8,075 nt of DNA. It comes from Candidatus Nomurabacteria bacterium (GTDB taxonomy: Bacteria; Patescibacteriota; Minisyncoccia; Phycocordibacterales; UBA5272). The DNA is taken from NCBI GenBank assembly GCA_003518045.1, contig DOZK01000033.1, positions 1 through 8,075 on the forward strand. The letters are read 5' to 3'. The position numbers and the translations under genes are program-made. This document shows positions 1 through 5,560 of this stretch, piece by piece. Numbering within the stretch: the first letter of the stretch is position 1; each line of letters starts with the position of its first letter. The notes beneath the pieces were generated by a model, which was given only the letters and a program-made list of their open reading frames with translations, had not been told where the DNA came from and did not search any database.

Positions 1-75
1 TTATTGTTCCTCCATAGATGAGCTATTACCGCTCGCTCTTCGCTGTTAATTTGTGTATACTTTTTCATACAAAAT

Positions 76-140
76 ACTTGTTATTTGTTACTAATGTTTT
101 GAACGATATTAGTCTAACAACTTAACAAGTTTTTTGTTTT
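76..140 (+). terminator. Terminator-like imperfect inverted repeat with T-tract
   Basis: The arms at 76-95 and 108-130 pair through ACTTGTTA/TAACAAGT and CTAAT/ATTAG with two small bulges. A run of T residues (130-135, then GTTTT) follows. This fits an intrinsic terminator for a plus-strand gene lying left of the window, or a stem that insulates rnr. Nothing coding is seen in 1-75: the minus-strand frame reaching the left edge opens only after a stop at about 46-48. Confidence 0.4.
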
Positions 141-198
141 GCAGAGAACATAGGTTCAGGGTTTAATTCGGGTCCGTTCTGCGGCTTCTGCGGTTTTG

Positions 199-207
199 TG
201 ATAGAAT
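199..207 (+). promoter_or_regulatory. Extended -10 promoter of rnr
   Basis: TG-A-TAGAAT is an extended -10 element (TG at 199-200, hexamer 202-207). No good -35 lies 17 bases upstream. Thirteen bases separate the hexamer from the ATG at 221, so a start about 7 bases after the -10 would leave a leader of only about 6-7 bases. No Shine-Dalgarno sequence is present in that interval. Confidence 0.5.
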
Positions 208-220
208 AGAACAAAACAAT

Positions 221-2182
221 ATGCAACGACTTTTCACAGGTTCTATTAGTATTACATCCAAAAAAGATGGTTATGTGCGAGTTACAGACCCGGCATTATT
301 GGAAGAAGGTATCGGCAAAAACGATACTATTTTTGTTGACCATTCTCACTTAAATACAGCTCTTCATCAAGACATAGTCGAAGTTGAAGTTTTAGGAAAA
401 CAAAAAAATGTCAAAGGTGAAGATGAACTTTATGGAAAAATTATAAAAATTGTCGACCGCGGTCGCAAAGGTTATGCCGGCATTCTAGAAGAAGAAAATG
501 GAATGTATTTCCTCGTACCAGATGATAAGCGAATGTACACTGATATTATTATTCCCAACGACGCATTAAATGATGCCGAAGTCGGAATGAAAATTATCGT
601 AACGATTACTAATTGGACGGACTCTAAGAAATCTCCAGTCGGCGAGGTAAGCGCAGTCCTAGGGCATCCAGGGGAAAATGATGCAGAAATGTTGGCCTAT
701 GCGCTTGAGCGTGGATTTAGTGATGTTCATAATAAAGAAGTGACAGACGAAGCTAATGCCATAAAAGCTCGCGGAATATCTGAAATTGACAAAGCCAATC
801 GTCGCGATTTTAGAAATATTCCAACTTTTACTATTGACCCAATTGATGCAAAAGATTTTGATGACGCGATTTCATTTCAAAAATTACCCAATAATCATTA
901 TGAAATTGGCGTTCACATTGCAGACGTATCATATTATGTCAGACCAGACATGGCATTAGATGAAGAGGCCATCGCCAGGGAGACATCTGTCTACTTGGTT
1001 GACCGATGTATTCCAATGCTACCTGAAGTACTCTCAAATGATTTATGTTCACTTGTACAAGGGCAGGACCGCCTCGTTATGTCTTGTGTACTTGAGCTTG
1101 ATGATGAAGGTGTTGTACACAATGAGTGGTATGGTCGCTCATTAATTAATTCTCATCGACGTTATAGTTATGAAGATGCGCAAATAACTTTAGATACAAA
1201 AACAGGCGATTTTTATGAAGAATTAAACACACTAAACGTAATCGCAAAGAAATTAAATAAAGCACGTTTCGATAATGGAGCCTTACAATTAGAAACCGAC
1301 GAAGTTAAATTTAAATTAGATGAGAAAGGTGTACCAATTGATGTTTATATAAAAACTCGAGGGGATACTCATAAATTAATTGAAGAGTATATGCTCTTGG
1401 CAAATAAATATGTAAGTAAATTTATTACAAAAAAGCAGGAGGAGGTAAATGGCGAAGGAAAGGCAATTTGTATTTATCGTGTTCATGATAAACCTGACCC
1501 AGAGCGAATGCATGATTTGGATTTATACATTCGTGGGCTTGGATATACAGTGAGATTTATGGACGGACTTATTCCATCAAAAGATTTGAATGATTTATTA
1601 GTTAAGATGGGGGACAGACCGGAGAAAGCATTACTTCAAGTGCATATTACTCGCTCAATGGCGAAAGCGATTTATAGTACAAAAAATATTGGACATTATG
1701 GTCTCGCATTTGATTATTATTCTCATTTCACGTCTCCAATTCGTCGTTACCCAGATGTTTTAATTCATAGACTTTTAATGCGAGTGCTCGATGGGGATTA
1801 TCCAAAAGAATCCGAACGCGGTCTATATGAAAAGTTATGTATGCAAGCTAGTCGTCGTGAAAAGGAAGCTAGTGATGCCGAGCGTGGAAGTATCAAATAC
1901 AAACAAGTTGAATATATGTCATATCGTGTTGGCCAAGAATTCGACGGCATGGTCTCTGGTGTTTCTGAATGGGGGATTTTTGTTGAAGAAAAAACAAGTA
2001 AGTGTGAAGGTATGATACGACTTCGAGATTTAGGAAATGACTTTTTTAATTATGATCAAAAAGGTGGACGAGTCTTTGGCGAAAGAACAGGGGTTGAATA
2101 CAAAATCGGCACACCAGTAAAAATAAAAGTTAAGAGTGCGAATTTGGAATTGAGACTGATAGACTACGCGCTAGTGTACTAG
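221..2182 (+). CDS. rnr: RNase R / RNB-family 3'-5' exoribonuclease
   Basis: This is a processive 3'-5' exoribonuclease of the RNase II/RNB family, which degrades structured RNA and helps in mRNA, rRNA and tmRNA turnover in the cytoplasm. The 653-residue protein shows two N-terminal cold-shock/OB segments (about 1-80 and 81-145). The RNB catalytic domain covers about 195-520, and an S1 domain lies at about 569-648. The RNB metal-binding signature TIDPIDAKDFDDA is at 204-216; Asp206, Asp212, Asp214 and Asp215 correspond to the RNase II Asp201/207/209/210 set. The TSPIRRYPD motif at 504-512 supplies the catalytic-site arginine. It lacks the N-terminal helix-turn-helix and the lysine-rich tail of the roughly 800-residue enterobacterial enzyme, so it is a compact version. 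The ATG at 221 was chosen because it directly follows an extended -10 and opens the first OB fold. RNase R is preferred over RNase II because of the sequence style, but the two are hard to separate by eye. Confidence 0.93.
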   Translation: MQRLFTGSISITSKKDGYVRVTDPALLEEGIGKNDTIFVDHSHLNTALHQDIVEVEVLGKQKNVKGEDELYGKIIKIVDRGRKGYAGILEEENGMYFLVPDDKRMYTDIIIPNDALNDAEVGMKIIVTITNWTDSKKSPVGEVSAVLGHPGENDAEMLAYALERGFSDVHNKEVTDEANAIKARGISEIDKANRRDFRNIPTFTIDPIDAKDFDDAISFQKLPNNHYEIGVHIADVSYYVRPDMALDEEAIARETSVYLVDRCIPMLPEVLSNDLCSLVQGQDRLVMSCVLELDDEGVVHNEWYGRSLINSHRRYSYEDAQITLDTKTGDFYEELNTLNVIAKKLNKARFDNGALQLETDEVKFKLDEKGVPIDVYIKTRGDTHKLIEEYMLLANKYVSKFITKKQEEVNGEGKAICIYRVHDKPDPERMHDLDLYIRGLGYTVRFMDGLIPSKDLNDLLVKMGDRPEKALLQVHITRSMAKAIYSTKNIGHYGLAFDYYSHFTSPIRRYPDVLIHRLLMRVLDGDYPKESERGLYEKLCMQASRREKEASDAERGSIKYKQVEYMSYRVGQEFDGMVSGVSEWGIFVEEKTSKCEGMIRLRDLGNDFFNYDQKGGRVFGERTGVEYKIGTPVKIKVKSANLELRLIDYALVY

Positions 2183-2324
2183 TCGCTTCGCTATAATTTT
2201 TAGTTTTTATTTTTTAGTTTTTATTTTGGCTAGCGAGCAGTGAAGTAGAAAAGTAATCTTTTATATTTCATGCGAGCGACGACATAAAAAGGGAACCTTT
2301 ATTTAACGCAATTGCATTTTTGTA
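2183..2324. other. AT-rich intergenic spacer after rnr
   Basis: No gene is seen. It contains a direct repeat of TTTTAGTTTTTATTTT (around 2198-2227) and scattered CGCTTCGCT / GCTAGCGAGC words that also occur near position 30. There is no convincing G+C-rich terminator hairpin directly behind rnr. Confidence 0.4.
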
Positions 2325-2356
2325 TGTCATTCCCGCGCAGGCGGGAATCCAGTGTC
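2325..2356. repeat. dRS3-like dispersed repeat (copy 1)
   Basis: The unit TGTCATT..GGAATCCAGTGTC contains a core ATTCCC-N8-GGGAAT at 2329-2348. That core has the same form as the Neisseria dRS3 repeat (ATTCCC N8 GGGAAT). Related copies at 6693-6724 and 7860-7891 have ATTCCA-N8-TGGAAT cores and are identical to each other over 32 bases. Translation of this repeat gives the spurious FPRRRES and WIPACAGMT peptides often seen in databases. Confidence 0.8.
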
Positions 2357-2392
2357 TTAGCATTGAATTATAAAGCTTTATGGTCACATACC

Positions 2393-2422
2393 TTGACAAG
2401 AGCCTCTCTTTCATGTTATAAT
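2393..2422 (+). promoter_or_regulatory. Consensus sigma70-type promoter of the three-gene membrane operon
   Basis: A perfect TTGACA (2393-2398) and a perfect TATAAT (2417-2422) are separated by 18 bases. Transcription would start near 2429 and give a leader of about 50 bases. The leader has a small hairpin (TGGCA/TGCCA, 2446-2459) and an SD GGAG at 2470-2473. This is the strongest promoter in the window and differs in style from those of the core genes. Confidence 0.75.
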
Positions 2423-2479
2423 AAAGATTGGAGCTTTTTTGTATTTGGCAATCCTGCCACAACATTTTTGGAGACGAAC

Positions 2480-2677
2480 ATGAGCCTAGCCCAATTCATT
2501 CTTGCTTGTTTCGCGCTGGTATTGCTCATTCTTGAGCGACGAGCGCCAACGAAGATAGTGGTCCTCATTGTGTTCTTGTGGATTTTTTTTCAACTGGTGG
2601 CCCACGTTGGGCTGTTTGCTGGAGTAATTTTCGCATTTTGCGCCGTAGTGTTGACCATAAAAGGAAAAGCATTATGA
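2480..2677 (+). CDS. Tiny membrane protein, first gene of three-gene operon
   Basis: The 65-residue protein is almost wholly hydrophobic. One membrane segment lies at about 4-18, then a short basic turn (ERRAPTK, 19-25), then one or two further segments at about 26-61, ending in KGKAL. I do not recognise the family and assign no function. The ATG at 2480 was chosen over in-frame upstream starts because GGAG lies 6 bases before it and because the upstream frame runs back through the promoter and the dRS3-like repeat. The stop overlaps the next start in an ATGA quartet, which implies translational coupling. It sits under a consensus promoter and is richer in G+C than rnr. Confidence 0.65.
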   Translation: MSLAQFILACFALVLLILERRAPTKIVVLIVFLWIFFQLVAHVGLFAGVIFAFCAVVLTIKGKAL

Positions 2678-2874
2678 AAATCCAATTTCTGGGAATTGTC
2701 CTCGGGGCTATTCTCGACCTTGTTGGACTTGCGTCGTTGTATTACGGTACAACCGTTGCCATCGCTGAGGCAGCAAGTCCTAACGAAGGAAAAGGTCTCG
2801 CGTTAGTTGCACTCAGTCTGTGCACAATGTTCGCGGCCGGGCGACTGCTAAACTTTTTTGCTCAAGGAGTCTGA
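2674..2874 (+). CDS. Tiny membrane protein, second gene of operon
   Basis: This is a 66-residue protein of unknown family. An N-terminal hydrophobic stretch (about 4-32, FLGIVLGAILDLVGLASLYY and onward) may act as a membrane segment or uncleaved signal anchor. A short polar loop (AEAASPNEGKG, about 31-41) follows, then a second hydrophobic segment (about 42-64) ending in GV. The ATG at 2674 overlaps the TGA of the previous gene by four bases, and an AAGGA-type SD precedes it. In one 60-base line of this gene (2701-2760) I counted 32 G or C, against 16 of 60 in a line of rnr (1201-1260). The function is unknown; the coupling suggests that it works with its neighbours in the membrane. Confidence 0.65.
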   Translation: MKIQFLGIVLGAILDLVGLASLYYGTTVAIAEAASPNEGKGLALVALSLCTMFAAGRLLNFFAQGV

Positions 2875-2876
2875 AA

Positions 2877-3167
2877 ATGAAAACTTGGACAGAAAAAAAC
2901 AAACAGGTGGTGCTAGCCATCACCTATACTGTGATTAGTTTCGCAGTTACTGTTGGCTTTGCAGGTTTCAGTGGATTCAAATCCCTGAACCTGGTCGCCA
3001 TAGCCCTCTTTATTGGTTTTATCAGCTTCGGTATTTTTGTTACCGGCCTCATTGGAAGCCGGATCAGCGAAAAACCGATTTGGAAAAACTTAAGGTTCGG
3101 CGGGTTGGTATTTGTGGGTTTTGTTACCCTTTTTGTTTTAACCCAGATGACTGGGCAAATTCAATAA
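2877..3167 (+). CDS. Small three-TM membrane protein, third gene of operon
   Basis: This 96-residue protein has a charged N-terminus (MKTWTEKNKQ). Three likely membrane spans follow at about 11-31, 37-60 and 73-91, with a basic/polar loop (SRISEKPIWKNLR) between the second and third. It starts two bases after the stop of the preceding gene. A strong SD, AAGGAG (2864-2869), lies 7 bases before the ATG, so the upstream in-frame extension into the second gene is rejected. A G+C-rich intrinsic terminator begins about 30 bases after the stop. No family is recognised. With two other tiny membrane proteins it may form a small complex, but that is inference only. Confidence 0.68.
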   Translation: MKTWTEKNKQVVLAITYTVISFAVTVGFAGFSGFKSLNLVAIALFIGFISFGIFVTGLIGSRISEKPIWKNLRFGGLVFVGFVTLFVLTQMTGQIQ

Positions 3168-3175
3168 AGGCCAAA

Positions 3176-3191
3176 GGCACGACCGAGTGCC
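3176..3191 (+). repeat. Short hairpin ahead of the operon terminator
   Basis: GGCAC/GTGCC arms of 5 bp surround a 6-base loop. The hairpin lies between the operon stop codon and the terminator and could be part of the 3' end structure. Confidence 0.3.
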
Positions 3192-3197
3192 AAACCG

Positions 3198-3237
3198 AAA
3201 AGCCCCCGCGCATGGCAAAGCGTCGGGGCTTTTTTAA
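3198..3237 (+). terminator. Intrinsic terminator of the membrane-protein operon
   Basis: AAAAGCCCC (from 3198) pairs with GGGGCTTTT in a 9-bp stem. It is extended after one mismatch by GCG/CGT-type pairs around a 10-base loop (3211-3220). A T6 run and TTAATT follow. This is a textbook rho-independent terminator oriented for the plus strand. Confidence 0.85.
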
Positions 3238-3250
3238 TTCCTAACTTCTT

Positions 3251-3286
3251 CTAGGCCGGACCTAGATAAGGCTAGGTCCGGCCTAG
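3251..3286. repeat. Perfect 15-bp inverted repeat
   Basis: CTAGGCCGGACCTAG (3251-3265) and its exact reverse complement (3272-3286) flank a 6-base loop, ATAAGG. There is no T-tract after it, so it is not an obvious terminator. It belongs to a run of four adjacent stems between 3198 and 3395. Confidence 0.8.
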
Positions 3287-3309
3287 ATAACGGCCTAAAA
3301 GATGTTTAT

Positions 3310-3358
3310 TTGTGTAGGCCTTGCCTTGACAAGGTCTGTGTAGTCAAGGCCTACACAA
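3310..3358. repeat. 14-bp inverted repeat with inner alternative stem
   Basis: TTGTGTAGGCCTTG (3310-3323) is exactly complementary to 3345-3358. Inside, GCCTTGAC and GTCAAGGC can form a competing stem because the left side carries CCTTG twice. This allows two mutually exclusive folds. Confidence 0.75.
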
Positions 3359-3367
3359 TAAAAATAT

Positions 3368-3395
3368 AAACCCGCCTTGCCGGCGAGGCAGGTTT
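3368..3395. repeat. CCGCCTTGCCGGCGAGGCAGG palindrome, copy A
   Basis: AAACCCGCCT-TGCCGGCG-AGGCAGGTTT is a near-perfect 28-base palindrome (one internal and one outer mismatch). The same core recurs at 4346-4373 and, in variant form, at 7904-7927. It is a dispersed G+C-rich repeat in an AT-rich genome. Confidence 0.75.
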
Positions 3396-3413
3396 TAATT
3401 TTTTAATACTACA

Positions 3414-3449
3414 TGATAGACTATGACTTTAAGGGGAGGAAACATTGTG
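3414..3449 (+). promoter_or_regulatory. Possible upstream promoter, SD and GTG start for the Cys-rich gene
   Basis: TG-A-TAGACT at 3414-3422 resembles the extended -10 elements of the core genes. GGGGAGGA (3433-3440) then lies 6 bases before a GTG at 3447 that is in frame with the gene starting at 3519. Together they could give a 130-residue form. Confidence 0.35.
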
Positions 3450-3465
3450 GCAACTCGCACAACCT

Positions 3466-3510
3466 CTCACATCGCTCTTGTTTACAGTTATAACCCTTCA
3501 GAAAGGAGGA
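3466..3510 (+). promoter_or_regulatory. Possible proximal promoter and strong SD of the Cys-rich gene
   Basis: CTCACA (3466-3471) and TATAAC (3489-3494) are separated by 17 bases. A start near 3501 would place AAGGAGGA (3503-3510) in a short leader 8 bases before the ATG at 3519. The SD is convincing; the promoter hexamers are only partial matches. Confidence 0.4.
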
Positions 3511-3518
3511 AAGCTATT

Positions 3519-3839
3519 ATGAGTCCATCGTTATCAGAGCTTTATTTTGTTGAGGCGGTTCCATTGGATGTTGTGGAAAAGGCAAGAATTCTTTTTCTTG
3601 CTCAAACGGAAAAACATTTTCCTTGGGCACGAGAACCTCTACCCGAAAATGAGAGACTACTCTCAGAACAAGTTTTTTGCACTACTTTCCCACACGAAGA
3701 TGGCATGCCGGCATTGTGTGATTGTGACAGGGCAAAAGATTGTCTCGGACTTCCACTGCACAGATGTAATCCAAATGAGCCGTGTGTAGTTAGGGTGGTA
3801 CTTTACCCGCATAAGTTTGGTGGAAAGCGCCGGCAATGA
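3519..3839 (+). CDS. Cysteine-rich small protein of unknown function
   Basis: The 106-residue protein is soluble-looking. Its N-terminal half is mixed helix-like (about 6-50). The C-terminal half has six cysteines, at 54, 67, 69, 75, 83 and 89, and histidines at 59, 81 and 98. It ends in a basic tail, GGKRRQ. The CxC followed by spaced cysteines suggests a small metal-binding (zinc or Fe-S) fold, but I recognise no family and the metal is inference. The ATG at 3519 was chosen because AAGGAGGA lies 8 bases upstream; a GTG at 3447 with its own SD would add 24 residues. It stands alone between a cluster of palindromes and its own terminator. Its base composition and SD use match the neighbouring membrane operon rather than rpsP. 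Confidence 0.65.
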   Translation: MSPSLSELYFVEAVPLDVVEKARILFLAQTEKHFPWAREPLPENERLLSEQVFCTTFPHEDGMPALCDCDRAKDCLGLPLHRCNPNEPCVVRVVLYPHKFGGKRRQ

Positions 3840-3877
3840 CCCATTTGCTTTTTGTCATCTGGATTTTTATTCAGGTC

Positions 3878-3926
3878 GCCCCCATTGTTTCGACTAGTTC
3901 GAGACGTGTGGGGCTTTCCTTTTTTA
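3878..3926 (+). terminator. Intrinsic terminator of the Cys-rich gene
   Basis: The left arm (3878-3893, starting GCCCCC) pairs with the right arm (3899-3914, ending TGTGGGGC) around the loop CTAGT. There are five outer G-C pairs, a 3-base internal loop, and an inner stem GTTTCGA/TCGAGAC with one wobble pair. TTTCCTTTTTT follows. The rpsP promoter begins directly after the T-tract. Confidence 0.7.
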
Positions 3927-3934
3927 TAATATTA

Positions 3935-3943
3935 TGTTAGAAT
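3935..3943 (+). promoter_or_regulatory. Extended -10 promoter of rpsP
   Basis: TG-T-TAGAAT occupies 3935-3943, and the ATG is 7 bases beyond the hexamer. With ordinary -10 to start-site spacing, transcription would begin at or next to the A of the ATG, giving a leaderless mRNA. A second TATAAT at 3925-3930 could provide a start around 3937. No SD is present. Confidence 0.55.
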
Positions 3944-3950
3944 AAACGTC

Positions 3951-4250
3951 ATGTTAAAAATCAGATTACAACGTACTGGACGCAAGAACGACCCACATTT
4001 CCGTCTTATTGTTACCGAAAGTACCCTAAAGCCAAAGACATCACAGTTCACTGAGATTGTTGGAACATACAATGTTAAAGCTGGAATTTTTGAAGCTAAG
4101 GGAGACCGTGTTAAATATTGGATTTCAAAAGGAGCTCAAGCGTCAGCTACAGTTACAAACCTTTTAATTTCTAAAGGAGTACTTGAAGGAAAGAAAGTGA
4201 ATGTTCTTCCTAAAAAATCACCTACAACCAAGAAAAAGAAAGTGGCCTAA
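3951..4250 (+). CDS. rpsP: 30S ribosomal protein S16
   Basis: This is a primary-binding 30S subunit protein that stabilises the 5' domain of 16S rRNA. The 99-residue product has the family opening MLKIRLQRTGRKNDPHFRLIV, with the conserved R-x-G-x-K-x-x-P-x-x-R-(L/I)-V pattern. The later RVKYWISKGAQ-SATV-NLL block (about 53-72) is also typical. The C-terminus is a lysine-rich tail (KKSPTTKKKKVA). The length is slightly above the usual 80-90. As in many bacteria, the KH protein KhpA and TrmD follow on the same strand, but here gaps filled with palindromes separate the genes. The ATG matches the usual S16 N-terminus and lies 7 bases after an extended -10. Confidence 0.96.
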   Translation: MLKIRLQRTGRKNDPHFRLIVTESTLKPKTSQFTEIVGTYNVKAGIFEAKGDRVKYWISKGAQASATVTNLLISKGVLEGKKVNVLPKKSPTTKKKKVA

Positions 4251-4253
4251 AGG

Positions 4254-4399
4254 CTAGTCTATAAAGTTCATAAAGTTGAAAGTCCATAAAGTTGGACTCT
4301 ACGGCATGCTGGTAAAAAATTAATTCGAATTCGTATCGACTTTATAAACCCGCCTTGCCGGCGAGGCAGGCTTTAAAGACTTTATGGACTTTTGACTAG
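4254..4399. repeat. Composite palindromic element after rpsP
   Basis: The outer ends CTAGTC (4254-4259) and GACTAG (4394-4399) are inverted. Inside them, AAAGTCCATAAAGT (4279-4292) is exactly complementary to 4379-4392. The left half carries extra copies of an ATAAAGTT word (from 4261), so it is longer than the right by about 19 bases. A 10-base palindrome AATTCGAATT lies near the centre, and a CCGCC..GGCGAGGCAGG palindrome is nested at 4346-4373. The element begins 3 bases after the rpsP stop. Confidence 0.7.
4346..4373. repeat. CCGCCTTGCCGGCGAGGCAGG palindrome, copy B
   Basis: The core from CCCGCC to GGCAGG (4349-4370) is identical to copy A at 3371-3392. Here it is nested in the right half of the post-rpsP element and flanked by TTTAT/TTTAAAG. 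Confidence 0.75.
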
Positions 4400-4444
4400 T
4401 TTTTCTTTTTTTGTTAATAACTTTTCACTAATCTCGTTTTTAAT

Positions 4445-4453
4445 TGTTACAAT
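4445..4453 (+). promoter_or_regulatory. Extended -10 promoter of khpA
   Basis: TG-T-TACAAT lies at 4445-4453. A partial -35 (TTCACT, 4424-4429) sits 18 bases upstream. The leader would be about 25 bases, A-rich and without an SD. Confidence 0.45.
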
Positions 4454-4484
4454 TTAGATGTATATATAAAAAGAAAAACACAAT

Positions 4485-4868
4485 ATGAAAGACCAAGAAT
4501 TTGTTGAATACGTGGTGAAAGCATTAGTAGATAATCCAGATCAGGTGAAAGTTGATAGACGAGTTGATGAGATGGGTGTTTTAATTACGCTCGATGTTGC
4601 GAGTGCTGATATGGGAAAAATTATTGGACGGGATGGTGCGACAGCGAAAGCGCTTCGTACTTTGCTTCGTGTTGTTGGTATGAAAAATAGCGCTCGCGTT
4701 AATTTAAAAATTAATGAACCAGAGGGCCGTGCAGATAATGGAGGTAATCGTGTTGAAAATGTTATAACTCCAAAAGTGGAAGAAGATGAAATAGGGGGGC
4801 AGTCTTATATGCCAGCTTATAATACTAGCGATATTGACGCAGTCATGAACGACCTTAAAAGTATTTAA
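4485..4868 (+). CDS. khpA: KH-domain RNA-binding protein KhpA with C-terminal extension
   Basis: KhpA (YlqC family) is a small KH-domain RNA binder that in other bacteria partners with KhpB/EloR. It is usually encoded next to rpsP, as here. Residues 1-77 form the KH domain, with the GxxG loop seen as GKIIGRDG (44-51; the GRDG core is 48-51) and followed by ATAKALRTLLRVV. The family is usually about 75-80 residues. This protein has 127, adding a polar, acidic tail (about 80-127) that looks disordered and ends in a short amphipathic segment (SDIDAVMNDLKSI). The ATG at 4485 is the natural KH start. The stop codon lies inside the left arm of an inverted repeat (4861-4988). RimM, which often follows in this operon, is not present in the window. 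Confidence 0.9.
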   Translation: MKDQEFVEYVVKALVDNPDQVKVDRRVDEMGVLITLDVASADMGKIIGRDGATAKALRTLLRVVGMKNSARVNLKINEPEGRADNGGNRVENVITPKVEEDEIGGQSYMPAYNTSDIDAVMNDLKSI

Positions 4869-4988
4869 CCAAAAATCACTTCGTCTTCGTTGTTGCAACT
4901 TCATTTTTGTTAGTCAACGTACTCCTTCGTACGTCTCCTTCCAAAAATTTGTTGCGCCTAGAATCCAAAGTAATTTTTGGTTAAATAC
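4861..4988. repeat. Long inverted repeat overlapping the khpA stop
   Basis: Arms of 21 bases (4861-4881 and 4968-4988) match at 20 of 21 positions and read GTATTTAACC... inward from both ends. The left arm contains the khpA stop TAA (4866-4868). The interior has smaller stems such as CGTAC/GTACG. A further TACCAA/TTGGTA stem (4986-5006) overlaps the right end. No U-tract follows, so termination by itself is uncertain. Confidence 0.7.
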
Positions 4989-5019
4989 CAACTTGAGATA
5001 TTGGTAAGTAATTTAAATA

Positions 5020-5048
5020 TAAAAAAGGGCGAGTCTTGCGACCCGCCC
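5020..5048 (-). terminator. Intrinsic terminator of the reverse-strand membrane gene
   Basis: On the minus strand, GGGCGGGTC pairs with GACTCGCCC (one G-U wobble) around a GCAA tetraloop, followed by T6. The stem is at 5027-5048 and the T-tract complement at 5021-5026. It lies 27 bases past the stop of the 5076-5555 gene. Confidence 0.85.
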
Positions 5049-5075
5049 AGTTTCCAGTTGACTTTTGTGTGGATG

Positions 5076-5555
5076 TCAGAAACCAAAAGCTCGTTTGGCC
5101 ATATCGAAGCCTACGAATGCCGATACTGACAACACCACGGCGATGAAAATAACACCATAGAGCGTGTCAAATCTTTCGTTGCGGATAAATATCAACTTCT
5201 CTTTTCGAGTGGCCTTCCAAAGGTTTACCATGCAACCCGCCAAGGTTAGGGTTATCATGATCAGTCCAGCCCAAGCAGCAATGCTGGGACGAGCGTAGTC
5301 TTTGACTGCCCACACAGCATGAATACTTGTAATCATGCCAACAACCGAATAGGCTGCCATTTGACGATGTACGGACGGAGGACATGATTGTCCAAGTCCT
5401 TTTACGGATATTGAATACACCAGCGGAATAATCACGCTGTATGTAAAAGTCATTACCGCCACACCAATAATGTCAAGATGTGGTGCTATTTGAAATACGT
5501 ATATCAACAGGTACACCACTGGGCCTGTGATAGTAACAAAGAACTCTTTTTTCAC
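5076..5555 (-). CDS. Multi-spanning membrane protein of unknown function
   Basis: This 159-residue protein has about five predicted membrane spans, at roughly 5-24, 29-50, 67-84, 91-113 and 132-153. The loops are short: VKGLGQSCPPSVHRQ (51-65), KDYARP (85-90) and a basic KATRKEKLIFIRNERFD (114-130). By the positive-inside rule that last loop should be cytoplasmic. No family is recognised. The start is GTG (complement of 5553-5555), chosen because AAAAGGAG (complement of 5561-5568) lies 5 bases upstream. It has its own promoter and terminator and is transcribed against khpA and trmD. One 60-base line (5281-5340) has 29 G or C, higher than the flanking core genes. It looks like an inserted single-gene unit. 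Confidence 0.72.
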   Translation of the reverse strand: MKKEFFVTITGPVVYLLIYVFQIAPHLDIIGVAVMTFTYSVIIPLVYSISVKGLGQSCPPSVHRQMAAYSVVGMITSIHAVWAVKDYARPSIAAWAGLIMITLTLAGCMVNLWKATRKEKLIFIRNERFDTLYGVIFIAVVLSVSAFVGFDMAKRAFGF

Positions 5556-5560
5556 GGAAA

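Noticed and set aside
1..48. Possible C-terminus of a minus-strand gene at the left edge
   Set aside because: The frame ending at position 1 is closed by a stop only about 45 bases upstream, leaving about 14 codons.
960..1145. Small plus-strand frame inside rnr
   Set aside because: It lies out of frame within a well-conserved RNB domain and has no start signals.
2268..2465. Minus-strand 65-residue reading frame
   Set aside because: It contains WIPACAGMT, the translation of the dRS3-like repeat, and crosses the consensus promoter of the plus-strand operon; there is no SD.
2312..2479. Upstream extension of the first membrane-protein gene
   Set aside because: It runs through the repeat (FPRRRES) and the promoter; the ATG at 2480 has a proper SD and is downstream of the predicted transcription start.
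3198..3395. CRISPR-like array
   Set aside because: The palindromes have different sequences and no regular repeat-spacer pattern, and no cas genes are present.
2393..3926. Integron gene cassettes with attC sites
   Set aside because: The cassette-like layout prompted a look for paired RYYYAAC/GTTRRRY core sites at the unit boundaries; none could be placed convincingly and no integrase is in the window.
4704..4904. Minus-strand 66-residue frame across the end of khpA
   Set aside because: It is antisense to khpA and overlaps the inverted repeat; the composition is that of a shadow frame.
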